Positions 1 to 7,797 of a stretch of 11,300 nucleotides of DNA are shown one piece after another. The notes under the pieces were generated by a model, which was given only the letters and a program-made list of their open reading frames with translations, was not told the origin of the DNA and did not search any database. Every line of letters starts with the position of its first letter. Positions within the stretch are counted from its first letter, which is position 1. Source of the stretch: Blastocladiella britannica (lineage: Eukaryota > Blastocladiomycota > Blastocladiomycetes > Blastocladiales > Blastocladiaceae); the NCBI GenBank assembly GCA_025349905.2, contig MU625127.1:1-11300 (forward strand), in the 5' to 3' direction. Position numbers and translations under genes: made by a program.

Positions 1-2
1 TC

Positions 3-92
3 CGCCGCGCACTGGCCTTGGCGTTTCCGCTCGTGCTGGTCAACGAGTACCTCACGTCCAACCTGTGGCCCCGACGTGCGGCAGACGGGTAG
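3..92 (+). CDS. Possible 3' end of an upstream gene (partial, uncertain)
   Basis: From base 3 an open frame runs to a TAG at 90-92 and gives 29 residues. It has a hydrophobic stretch (ALALAFPLVLV) followed by NEYLTSNLW and a short basic end, like a terminal membrane helix. Third codon positions are strongly G/C, as in the confident genes here. A different frame stays open from base 2 to a TAA at 329-331 and also looks codon-biased after about base 93. The two could therefore be joined by an unseen intron or frameshift, or the region may be non-coding. No family is recognised. GC-rich DNA leaves many frames open by chance, so confidence is low. Confidence 0.3.
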   Translation, partial: RRALALAFPLVLVNEYLTSNLWPRRAADG

Positions 93-489
93 CGCACCCG
101 CTGGTTCAGGTGGCGCATCGGCCGCTGCCGGCCCCCGACCCTGGCGATGGCGACGGCGATCTCGGAGGCAACAGCCACCAAGAGTTTCGGACACCGGCCC
201 ACCATCTGCTGCGCTGCCAAAGCGACGAATGTAACAGCAGCTGGTGGAACCGCGATTCTCTGGGCGTTGCCAACATCTTCAACAGGGCGCAGGCCGTCCT
301 GGAGTTGAACTTGGCGGAGCACCAGGCTTAAAAATCCCAGACGGTGCCGTTACCCGAGACACACCCAGGCGCCGTTTGAGGCGGGCTGGAGTCCGCCACC
401 TGAGGGTGGGGGTTGTGCGGACATGCACTGAGGCCTCTTTCATTTCTACAATTACCCCATATTTCGCTGTAATATACTTGGCAACTTGG
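93..489. other. Unresolved GC-rich spacer and AT-rich leader of the ankyrin-like gene
   Basis: Bases 93-331 are GC-rich and open in several frames on both strands. I cannot support one gene model; the best candidate is the plus frame ending at the TAA at 329-331, whose last 19 residues begin NIFNRAQAVLE. Bases about 432-489 turn AT-rich and directly precede the ATG at 490, so they probably carry the promoter and 5' leader of that gene. A minimal upstream ORF (ATG CAC TGA) lies at 423-431. No RNA gene, tandem repeat or mobile-element end was seen. Confidence 0.5.
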
Positions 490-2430
490 ATGAGACTGCC
501 GGACCTGGTGATCGAGCGCGTCCTGCTGTACGCCGCCAGCACCACCACCTTACGGGCATCTCATGCGGTCGTTTTATTAAACGTGGTCCCCCGATCCGTG
601 GTCCCGTCGCTGTTAACATCGGTCCTGGCCCGCGATTTCACCGACCTGAGCCCGGCCGGCGCCGCCGCTCACGCCCACGGCCACGCCCACCTCCTGGAAA
701 AGTACCCGATCTACACGCTGGTCCACCATCTGCCCGCGCTCTTATCAGCCTTGTGCGCCTCCGGCAATACCGCGGCCCTCAGCGCGCTGTGGACCCGCCT
801 GTCACCTATCCAGGGGCTCGAACTGGCCCGGTGCTGGTCGCGCATGCTCCTGGTCCCGTTCTCAAACGCAATGCCAGCGCCCGAACGCGCGCACCTATCG
901 GTCCTACACTGGCGCCTGGCCACCGTTTTATCGATGCCATGGACGTCCGCCGAATCCGCGGCGGTCGCCACCAGCGCCGCCGTCACGGGAAACCTCGCGA
1001 TTCTGCACTGGCTCCGGACCTTGTCGGTGGGACTGCCCCGCGACCGGCAGATCGAGCGGTACGCCGCCGCGCACGGCCAGGTTGAAATCCTCGAGTGGCT
1101 AGCGACGCAGCGGCGCGTGTATGGGCGAGCGGTGTTTGCGAGCGCGGTGATGCGCGGGCAGGTAACGGTATTACGGTGGTGGGCCGCTCAGCGATGGGAC
1201 GATGACGAGATCGGCAATCAAAGCAACGAACAGGACATGTGGGTAGAAGCGGTGGCAGCGGCGGCGGGGAAGGCGCACTGGGCGGTGCTGGAATGGCTGT
1301 GGGATGAGTTTCGTGGCACTCGGGCGCCGTGGAACGTAGATCCGGTGCTGATGCGGATATTGGATCGGTTTTCTGGGTCTGTGACTGCCGAGGGACTCGA
1401 TTGGGTGTGGAGTCGACGATCGAGTGAGGGTCCGCTCGCAGTCTCGGTAGATACCTTCCGGCAGTGCTTAGTGTCAGTATGCTATACCGACACTCATGAA
1501 TGGTTCTGGGCAATGTCCATGGACTCCCAAAACATTCTCCTGGATCCTACTTCATCGTCGGTCGCGATCGGTGATCTTTGGACGGAAGTGATCGTGTCCC
1601 CTCGTGTGTTCCTCTCCTCTTCCCCATCATCACTCCAGTGGTGGCGATCACGGTTCAGCACTTCAAGTTGGTCGAACCTGGGCACCAAATGGATTGCGTT
1701 GGCAACCAAGCAGGCAGTGATTCACAGCAATCTGGCCGCCCTCGACTGGCTCGCGGCCAACATTGATCTAACGGCTGCGGTCGTGGCCGATCCGCACATC
1801 CACCAGCACGCGTTAGTTAATGGCGACGTACCCGTTCTTGACTGGTTATGGCAGCACTCGCTCGGAATCCGATGGTCCGATACGCCTACTGACATTGCCG
1901 CGTCGGTTCGTGACCGCGCTGACCTACTTCCCGTGTGCCAGTGGTGGCACGCTCACGTCGGGTTCCAAAACAACACCATTGGCCAAGTTAACGGCGCGGT
2001 CGCGGCGGCGGTCCGACGCGACGATCTGGACGCGCTCGAGTGGATTCGTGACCAACGGTGGTTTGGAATCGACAATATCGGCGACTTGGTGATAGAGTTC
2101 TGGCCCGAGTCCAACTCGATTGCGGTGCTCCAGTTTTGGGTGGATGTCGCCAACGATGTAGGTACGGTGCTCCCGGCCCCATGCTGGAACGGCCTGCGGC
2201 ATGCACTGGTCGGCAGAAACGACGAAATCACGACCCCAAGCGTGAGCGTTCTCATGTGGTGGTGGGAGTATCACCGCGGGATCGGGCTGGATGCAGCGAC
2301 AGCGGCCGATCTGCGATTGCAATTGCGGGTACCGGCGACGTATCAATCCGAGCGCGACCGCGGTCAAGTCATGCGCCGGCTGGTGGTCGAGTGGTGGGAG
2401 ACCCAGTTGCTCTCTTTGTCACCATCATGA
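490..2430 (+). CDS. Degenerate ankyrin-like repeat protein with F-box-like N-terminus
   Basis: A single-exon gene of 646 residues; its molecular role is unknown. The start at 490 is the first in-frame ATG. The frame is open further upstream but contains no ATG. The N-terminus (LPDLVIERVLLYAA) resembles the first helix of an F-box, which suggests, but does not prove, an SCF adaptor. From about residue 160 to the end I count roughly thirteen degenerate repeats of 25-45 residues. Each is marked by a hydrophobic-Leu-x-Trp core, for example ILHWL (171), ILEWL (200), VLRWW (227), VLEWLW (266), LDWVW (303), LDWLA (418), VLDWLW (449), ALEWI (515) and VLMWWW (587). Spacing and small-residue patterns (AAAHGQVEILEWL) match ankyrin helices, but the usual GxTPLH core is missing. 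No signal peptide or membrane segment is seen. It is convergent with the XPD gene, with 13 bp between stop codons. Confidence 0.85.
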   Translation: MRLPDLVIERVLLYAASTTTLRASHAVVLLNVVPRSVVPSLLTSVLARDFTDLSPAGAAAHAHGHAHLLEKYPIYTLVHHLPALLSALCASGNTAALSALWTRLSPIQGLELARCWSRMLLVPFSNAMPAPERAHLSVLHWRLATVLSMPWTSAESAAVATSAAVTGNLAILHWLRTLSVGLPRDRQIERYAAAHGQVEILEWLATQRRVYGRAVFASAVMRGQVTVLRWWAAQRWDDDEIGNQSNEQDMWVEAVAAAAGKAHWAVLEWLWDEFRGTRAPWNVDPVLMRILDRFSGSVTAEGLDWVWSRRSSEGPLAVSVDTFRQCLVSVCYTDTHEWFWAMSMDSQNILLDPTSSSVAIGDLWTEVIVSPRVFLSSSPSSLQWWRSRFSTSSWSNLGTKWIALATKQAVIHSNLAALDWLAANIDLTAAVVADPHIHQHALVNGDVPVLDWLWQHSLGIRWSDTPTDIAASVRDRADLLPVCQWWHAHVGFQNNTIGQVNGAVAAAVRRDDLDALEWIRDQRWFGIDNIGDLVIEFWPESNSIAVLQFWVDVANDVGTVLPAPCWNGLRHALVGRNDEITTPSVSVLMWWWEYHRGIGLDAATAADLRLQLRVPATYQSERDRGQVMRRLVVEWWETQLLSLSPS

Positions 2431-2439
2431 ATACATTTC

Positions 2440-2451
2440 TTGTTTAAACAA
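2440..2451. repeat. 12-bp perfect palindrome across the XPD stop codon
   Basis: TTGTTTAAACAA reads identically on both strands. It lies within and beside the 13-bp gap between the ankyrin-like gene and XPD and covers the XPD TAA (2446-2444). It could be a symmetrical 3'-end signal or chance. Confidence 0.6.
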
Positions 2452-5400
2452 ACCCGCCGCCGCCGATCCCACCAGCAGCAGCTGCTGCTGAAGCGTACCC
2501 GTTCATACCTTCCTCGTCGTCGTCCTCATCGTCCACCTCCATCAACGTCGCATCGGCATCCAGCGCTATCTCATCCACGACGTTGGCTTCCATAGCGCGG
2601 CGACGTAAACTCCGACGCACGTGGTCGTTGACGTGATCGATGGTCCACAGCGAGTGGCCCAGCTGCGCTTTCACGTCGAACGGCTGGGCCATTTGCCGCA
2701 AAAACATTTTGGCCGACGAGATCGCCATGTCGGTCGAGCAGTTGGTGTCGGCTTGCTTGAACTGCGACGACATCCAGCGGGGTAGCTTGGATCGCTTATC
2801 TTCGCGCGCGTACCTCTATATATCATCAATTTTCATCTTGTCAGATACCTCAAACACAATAAGTAAAATATGTGAGGCACATACTCGATCAGCAAAGATC
2901 ATGAGCCCGTAATCGTTTTTCCCACGCAACACGCGCCCAACACACTGCGCAGCGTGCCGCAACGCATCAAACGTCAGGAACTCGTTCTCGCGCACATTGT
3001 ACTCGTTCCTCAAGTACTCGAGCCGCGCCTTCAACGTCCGCGACTCGGTATACTGATAGGGGATGCCAAACATAACCACGGCGCGGCCATAGTTATGGTC
3101 AAAGTCGATCCCCTCCGACACTTTACCCCGTGCCACCGATAAAAGGACCGCGCCGCGGCCATTGTCGCACGCGGCCCGGTAATTCTCCAGCGCAATGGCC
3201 GTCTCGGTGGCGTCGGGGGTCTCAACAAACACAAGCTTGTGCCGCCACACCGCGTCCAGAACGCCCAACTTGTTCCACTCGGAAACGATGTGCTCCATGT
3301 ACAGGTAGGATGGGAAGAAACAAACCAGGCCGTCCGGGATGATGGCCGAGAGCTGGATCAGGATCTGGCCGAAATTGCGCACTACCGCGGGCTCGCTGCG
3401 CACCTCGAACTTGGTGGAAATCGCCACTTGGTCGGACCCGCGCGTGATCACCAGGGGACGGAACGAGTCGCGCGACAGCGTCATGTCGTACGTGCGAGTC
3501 AAGATTGGCGTGAATTGTAGGATCTTTGGGTACATGTCGAGGGGCGAAAGGGTCCCGGAGGTGATGATCACGGTCGAAAAGCGTTGCAGGACGGGCCGCA
3601 TCGCGTAGCTGGCGTCGAGGCACGTCAAATGGAAGACCGGGTTGGCCATGGGCGTTCCATCGGCTTCGATCGGCTCGACGATCAGGGTGAACCCTTTCCG
3701 TTTTTTTTTTCCATGGTGAGAATAAATGTTAGGGTGTGTAGTAAGATATAAAGGGGGAAGTGAGTACCATTGGCGTAGGTGGCAATCAGCGTCCCAAACA
3801 TGGCCACCTTGTTGAGCTCGGCGTACTGGTGAATGTCGGTGATTTCAAGTGTGCGCACGAGCGACGACAGTCGTTCCGCGCTGAATCTGTTTCCTTCTTT
3901 ATTAATATGATCGTTATTGGTATTTAAAAAAAGGGGGGGTGCGCACTGCAACGGCTTGCGCTCAATACAAGTAAGACGCTTGAGATGGGCCAGAAACGAC
4001 GCGGGCGTTTCGGTGATGGCGTTCAAGGTGCGCAGTCGAGTCTATTTTTGTTTTGGTGTGTCAGTTGCCATAATGTATACAAACCTGGGGTACGCGTGGG
4101 CAAACCTTGAGGTACTCGATAAACCGCTTCAAGAACGCGACAAAGTGCTCAGCTTTTCGGATATTCCCGGGCACCGCGTCGGTGAGCACGTCGTCCGGCA
4201 AGACTAAATCATTTAAAGCATATGAGTCGCGGACTATGACAAAAAAAAAAAAAAAAAATGGAAAGGAAGTACTGGGATTGCCCAAGACTTCGTTATTGTC
4301 GCGATCCTCGGCAGCGCCGCGTAATCCCTCAACCAGCTGGTTGTACTCGTCGCGGAGTCGATCCGCGTCCGTTTCCTTGACGCTATTTTCGTTTGTCAGG
4401 TGAGTAATACATCATATCAAGGTTTAAAAAAAACAGAAACGCACTATTGGATCCGCTCCGAGAGCGAATTGATGCACCGGGCCGAGCTCTCCAGCACCGA
4501 CTTGGTAATATCGACCGACATGGACTCGATGCACACATTATCTGTCCCAAACAATTCCAGTGAGTCACAATCACCCAAACATAAAAAAAAAACAAATACC
4601 AATGTTGTGTGCCTCGTCAAACACCACAATCGAGTCTTTACTCAACCCTTTCGACACCATTTCGGCCACTTTCGGGTCCAGCAGGTAATGGTACGAGTAG
4701 ATGATGACGTTGGCTAAGGAAACGAGCCGGCGCGACAAAAAGTACGGGCACATGTTGTTGTCGCGGCCCCAGTCGCGCAGCTCCTCGATCGTGTACACAC
4801 CCTGCGGAAGGGTTGCGTCGGCGTCGGCGGCCTCCAGGCCCTCGTACCACCCGCACAGGGATCCGGCGGACGGAGCATCTGCAGTTGAGGTGTTGGTATC
4901 GTCCACGTCCATGGTCTCTTCCTCTGCTTCCTCTTCGGCTGCAGTGGTGCCATCAGCAATTGGTGGTGAAGTACGAGTGCGCCGACGACTGCTGGATGAC
5001 GATGACTCAGCACCATCTGTCGGAGAGGTTCGATGTTTTGTGACCTTGGCGCGGTCCCGCGGATTCTCAGTCACGGCCCCAGCGCGCGTCCGCACCCACG
5101 TAGCGGTCCGTTCGCGGCACTTGGCGTCGACGGCCGTATTCCAGCGTTCTTTCACCACGTCCGGGTTGACGCACATGTTTTTCCGCGACGACAAACCAAT
5201 GGCCAAGAACGGCTCGGCGCTCTGGGCGTGGGTCGCGCGGTACGCCATCAGCCGCTTGAGTTCGAGCAGCGCCTTTTCGATCTCGGGCACCGTGCGCGAA
5301 CAGTAAATGAGTTTGCGCGGGATGGGGCTGGCCAGCTGGTACGCGACGATCAGGGACAAAAGGGACACGGTTTTGCCCGTCCCCGAGGGCATTTCCAACA

Positions 5401-5518
5401 GGGCCGCACCGTTGCGGTGGTCCAGCGCGCGTTTCAAGTCGCACATGTAGTGGTACTGTTCCGGGTAGATGTAGTCGTACGGGAACAGCACCTTGAGGCC
5501 GTCGATATCCAAGAGCAT
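2444..5518 (-). CDS. RAD3: TFIIH 5'-3' DNA helicase XPD/Rad3 (ERCC2)
   Basis: Iron-sulfur superfamily 2 helicase of TFIIH, acting in nucleotide-excision repair and transcription initiation. Eight exons: 5518-4600, 4541-4445, 4382-4273, 4203-4106, 4041-3947, 3886-3768, 3693-2885 and 2815-2444. They total 2619 nt and 872 residues (human about 760, yeast 778). The ATG at 5518 gives MLLDIDGL, aligning with the human start; an in-frame ATG at 5548 would add ten residues. Visible motifs: PYDYIYPEQ at 13-21, Walker A MPSGTGKT at 43-50, DEAH at 301-304, TSGTLSPLD around 524-532, GKVSEGIDF at 669-677, and [10 protein letters not shown] at 729-738. The four Fe-S cysteines are C116, C134, C222 and C257. 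About 67 extra, mostly low-complexity residues separate the second and third. The C-terminus after about residue 820 is acidic, then Ala/Gly-rich. It diverges from APRT across 95 bp. Identification rests on near-continuous similarity to Rad3/XPD. Confidence 0.98.
2473..2490. repeat. CAG/CTG trinucleotide palindrome in XPD last exon
   Basis: Three CAG units are followed directly by three CTG units, making an 18-bp perfect inverted repeat with no spacer. On the XPD strand it encodes part of the Ala run near the C-terminus. Confidence 0.85.
2816..2884 (-). other. XPD intron 7 (69 bp)
   Basis: Phase 0 after Arg749. Donor GTATGT, acceptor TATATAG, candidate branch site TCTGACA. Removal restores [18 protein letters not shown], matching human FADKRFARGDKRGKLPRW. 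Confidence 0.95.
3694..3767 (-). other. XPD intron 6 (74 bp)
   Basis: Donor GTACTC, acceptor GGAAAG, candidate branch site CCTAACA. The junction splits a Gly codon (residue 480) and restores [15 protein letters not shown] sense A10 run lies close to the acceptor (3701-3710). This is the longest intron in the window. Confidence 0.93.
3887..3946 (-). other. XPD intron 5 (60 bp)
   Basis: Donor GTGCGC, acceptor GAAACAG. The junction splits a Gln codon (CA|A, residue 440) and restores [16 protein letters not shown]. Near the donor the sense strand has C7 followed by T7 (plus-strand A7 3926-3932, G7 3933-3939). Confidence 0.94.
4042..4105 (-). other. XPD intron 4 (64 bp)
   Basis: Phase 0 after Lys408. 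Donor GTTTGCC, acceptor AAAATAG, candidate branch site ACTGACA. Removal restores [17 protein letters not shown], close to yeast Rad3 in this segment. A second GT at a CCCAG|GTTTGT site further in was rejected because it leaves extra residues with no match. Confidence 0.93.
4204..4272 (-). other. XPD intron 3 (69 bp)
   Basis: Donor GTACTTCC, acceptor GATTTAG. The junction splits an Ile codon (A|TC, residue 376) and gives [16 protein letters not shown], matching human NPVLPDEVL. It contains an 18-base A run on the plus strand (4241-4258), which is T18 in sense. Confidence 0.95.
4383..4444 (-). other. XPD intron 2 (62 bp)
   Basis: Donor GTGCGT, acceptor AAAATAG, candidate branch site CCTGACA about 15 nt before the acceptor. 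The junction splits a Tyr codon (TA|C, residue 339) and restores [19 protein letters not shown] sense T8 run lies in the 5' half. Confidence 0.95.
4542..4599 (-). other. XPD intron 1 (58 bp)
   Basis: Donor GTATTTG, acceptor GGGACAG. Removal splits an Asp codon (G|AT, residue 307) and restores [15 protein letters not shown], matching the human order. The sense strand has a T10 run near the 5' end (4583-4592). Confidence 0.95.
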
Positions 5519-5613
5519 TTTGTTTAATTTGATTGATTTGATCGACACGAAAGGGAATCGAACTCCTGCGTCTCTTTCTCAACAAACAACAAAAAATAAT
5601 AAAAACCAATACA
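5519..5613. promoter_or_regulatory. Bidirectional XPD/APRT promoter region (95 bp)
   Basis: The whole space between the divergent XPD and APRT start codons. It is AT-rich beside the rest of the window, with a TTTGATTGATTTGATC stretch next to XPD and an A-rich leader, including CCAAT at 5606-5610, next to the APRT ATG. No clear TATA box at a useful distance was found. Promoter function is inferred only from the divergent layout. Confidence 0.7.
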
Positions 5614-6226
5614 ATGGCCGACCCCGCCTTTGCCCACCACGGCGCGCTCAACCGCGTGACGGACCTGATCCCGGCCATCGCCGACTTCCCGAAGCCCGGA
5701 ATCGTGTTCCGCGACCTGTTCCCGGTGTTCCGCGACCCGCTGGCGGTCGAGCAGCTGTGCGCGCACCTGACGTCGCACCTGCTGGCTCTCCCCAAGAAGG
5801 TGGACCTGATTGTGGGCATTGACGCTCGCGGGTTCTTGCTGGGCCCACTGCTGGCCCTGCGTGTCGGCGCGGCTTTTGCTCCCGTCCGCAAACAGGGCAA
5901 GCTCCCCGGAGCGTGCGTGTCGGCGACCTACGAAAAGGAGTACGGACCGGACGTGCTCGAGCTCCAGCGCGAGGCGATTGTGGCGGGGCAGAACGTGGTT
6001 ATCTTGGATGACTTGATTGCCACGGGGGGCACGTCCAAGGCCGGTTCGTTATTCCCTTGTTGATAACTTTATCTCCATTTACTAATGGAATGATATAAAT
6101 ATAGCCGGCGACCTGGTCCGCCAGCTCGGTGGCAACGTCCTCGAGTACCTGTTTGTGATTGAGCTCGAGTTCCTCGAGGGCCGCAAGGTGCTGGACGGGC
6201 CCGTGTACGCGCCGATCCGTTACTGA
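5614..6226 (+). CDS. APRT: Adenine phosphoribosyltransferase
   Basis: Converts adenine and PRPP to AMP and pyrophosphate in cytosolic purine salvage. Two exons, 5614-6043 and 6105-6226, total 552 nt and 183 residues; human is 180 and yeast Apt1 about 187. The N-terminal FPKPGIVFRDLFPV (25-38) and DARGFLLGP (70-78) are typical. RKQGKLPG (92-99) and the YEKEYG segment (106-111) supply active-site residues. The PRPP-binding signature VVILDDLIATGGT spans 128-140. After splicing the sequence reads TSKAAGDLVRQLGG, as expected for the family. The ATG lies in an A-rich context (TACAATGG) and the start aligns with other APRTs. It shares a 95-bp divergent promoter with XPD and converges on the LRR gene with a 37-bp gap. 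Nothing is missing from the catalytic core. Confidence 0.98.
6044..6104 (+). other. APRT intron (61 bp)
   Basis: Donor GTTCGT, acceptor AATATAG, and a near-canonical TACTAAT branch site at 6080-6086. It splits an Ala codon (G|CC, residue 144) just after the PRPP-binding motif. Confidence 0.96.
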
Positions 6227-6235
6227 GTCGTATCG

Positions 6236-6253
6236 TATTGCACTTGCGCAATA
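6236..6253. repeat. Small inverted repeat in the APRT/LRR convergent gap
   Basis: TATTGC and GCAATA are separated by 6 nt (6242-6247), inside the 37-bp space between the two stop codons. A short symmetrical element here could take part in 3'-end formation for both genes, but the arms are only 6 bp. Confidence 0.45.
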
Positions 6254-6263
6254 TATTCTTCTT

Positions 6264-7651
6264 TTACTCGTCTTCTTGACCTTCATCCCCCTGGCCCATC
6301 ATCCGCCACACAATCTCGCAGCGAGGAGCAGTGGTACGCGTCAGCTCCATCATCCCGTCCACGTCGTCGCAGCACGGGTTGGCGCCCACCTCCCACAGCG
6401 TCACGGTCGGCAAGAGGGTCACCAGGGCCGTCAGCTCGGCCAGGTCGAGGCCCGTGGCAGTCTATTTTTTTTTTGTTCAGTATGAGGTAAGATCAACAGA
6501 ACAAGGGAATCCCGTACCAAATCAAGGGACGTCACACCAGCCCGCTCCCATGCACCTTCAGCAGCAGCGGCCGCAACAATCCCAACGAGCGAAACGCCCC
6601 GAAGCGCCAGTGACCGTAAAGATCCGCCGTGCCCCAGAATCGCCGCCACCACGGCCACACTCGCCCCACCGGCGCGGCACTCGGACAAGTCCAGGTGGCT
6701 CAAGTTCGGGAACGCGACCATTACCGCTCCAGCGTTCACGGAAGTGAACCCGGCGCCCGTCAGCGTCAGCGACGTCAGAGCCTCGCGAACTTCAACAGGG
6801 GAAAACTCGAGCACGTCAGCCACAGCACCCGACACATCCAGCGTCTTCAGGTGCGGGCACGCGGCCAGGACCGACGCGAGCGCGGTACCAGTCGGAATTG
6901 GGGTTTCGGAAAGCGTCAGGGACGTCAGGTTGGGTGCGTACGTTGCCAGCACCGATCCCAGTTCTTCTTCATCAGACGAAGAGGAATCGGTAGGGAACAG
7001 GCCAGGGTTGCCGCTCAGACGCAGCGTGCGCAACGCGAGGCTACCGACGGCGGCTATCCACGCGCGCAGAGCCGACGGTGACAAGTCGCAGTCCGACAAG
7101 TCCAGGGTGTGCAGGTTCGTCAACGCACCAGTAGGAGGCGCCAGACTGGCTGGGAGCATGGGAGCGGTGCCCGCCAGCGACAGGGACGTCAGCGAGGCTT
7201 CCACGGCTTCCAGCAGCGTCGCCAGCTGGCTCTTCGACTCAGTAGGCTCTGTCCCGAGCGCCTTGCCCGACAAGTCCAGTTTTGCCAGTGCACTGATAGA
7301 CAACGACGAAAATCCACGCGCCCAAGGACCCAGCTCCGCATCCGTCGCGTCCCGCGGCAAGCACGCCAGCTCCGTCAGCGAACTTGCCACGCTCAAATAC
7401 GTTTCCAGAGCCGAGTACGCGTCTACTGGAACCGTTTGGCCCGACATGGAAATCGACGTCACGCCGTGTCCGGAACGCTCGGCATCGGCCAGTGCGTCAA
7501 ACAAACGCGGCCAGTCGTCGGCACGGACGCGTTGCGACGAGAACAGGACCAGCGTGCGAGTGCGGCCCGAGCGAATTTGCGACAGCAGTGGGTCGAGGGG
7601 AGCGGGCTGTGGGCCCCAGGCGGAGGTGGTGGTACTTGTTCCCCAGACCAT
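6264..7651 (-). CDS. Leucine-rich-repeat protein (RNI-like), function unknown
   Basis: Two exons, 7651-6518 and 6461-6264, total 1332 nt and 443 residues. About ten LRR cores of the pattern LxxLxLxxxxL are visible, for example LAKLDLSG (122-129), LTSLSLAG (154-161), LHTLDLSD (180-187), LRTLRLSG (207-214), LTSLTLSE (242-249), LKTLDVSG (268-275), LTSLTLTG (292-299), LSHLDLSE (317-324), LRSLALRG (345-352) and VTSLDLTA (373-380). An acidic SSSSDEEE loop (223-230) interrupts one repeat. The C-terminus has a Cys pair (NPCCDD, 406-411) and an acidic end. No F-box, membrane segment or GTPase-activator signature was recognised. It was compared with RanGAP because of the acidic tail, but the RanGAP motifs are absent. 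The ATG at 7651 has an A-rich context; an in-frame ATG at 7723 would add 24 lysine- and asparagine-rich residues translated from likely leader. Confidence 0.85.
6462..6517 (-). other. LRR gene intron (56 bp)
   Basis: Phase 0 after Leu378. Donor GTACGG, acceptor AAAATAG, candidate branch site ATACTGAAC. A sense A10 run (plus T10 at 6465-6474) sits directly before the TAG acceptor. Splicing continues the repeat as SLDLTATGLDLAELTAL. Confidence 0.92.
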
Positions 7652-7797
7652 TTTTTTATTTGTTTTGTTTTTGTATTGTGGTTGTTTTCGCGTCGCGTCG
7701 TGTCGTAAGTCGAATTGCATCACGTGCTCTCACTTGTCTCCTTTCGACGCTTCTTCGGACGCGTCTGAAATATTAAGAGAAATCTCGAAAAAATCAA
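7652..7797. promoter_or_regulatory. Divergent LRR/PMS1 intergenic promoter region (146 bp)
   Basis: The full space between the LRR and PMS1 starts. It holds a T-rich leader next to the LRR ATG, tandem GTCGCGTCGTGTCG units around 7692-7705, a CACGTG E-box at 7721-7726, and ACGCGT (MluI cell-cycle box type) at 7759-7764, about 34 bp before the PMS1 ATG. ACGCGT also occurs elsewhere in this GC-rich window, for example in XPD intron 4 and in the LRR coding region, so its presence alone proves little. Confidence 0.6.

Noticed and set aside
244..489. In-frame upstream extension of the ankyrin-like protein
   Set aside because: The frame is open but starts only at a GTG, contains no ATG before 490, and crosses an AT-rich leader. 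The family-like N-terminus begins at 490.
4701..5306. 201-codon plus-strand open frame opposite XPD exon 1
   Set aside because: It mirrors the XPD Fe-S region. The conserved cysteines and helicase motifs show that the minus strand is the coding one.
5553..5566. tRNA B-box-like sequence (minus strand AGTTCGATTCC) between XPD and APRT
   Set aside because: It resembles a T-loop, but the T-stem has an A-C mismatch and no matching 5' acceptor strand, D-arm or anticodon arm could be found upstream.
6264..7651. LRR protein as RanGAP
   Set aside because: LRRs and an acidic end are shared, but the acidic tail is short and the conserved RanGAP N-terminal GNT/GTEA and catalytic Arg context are not seen.
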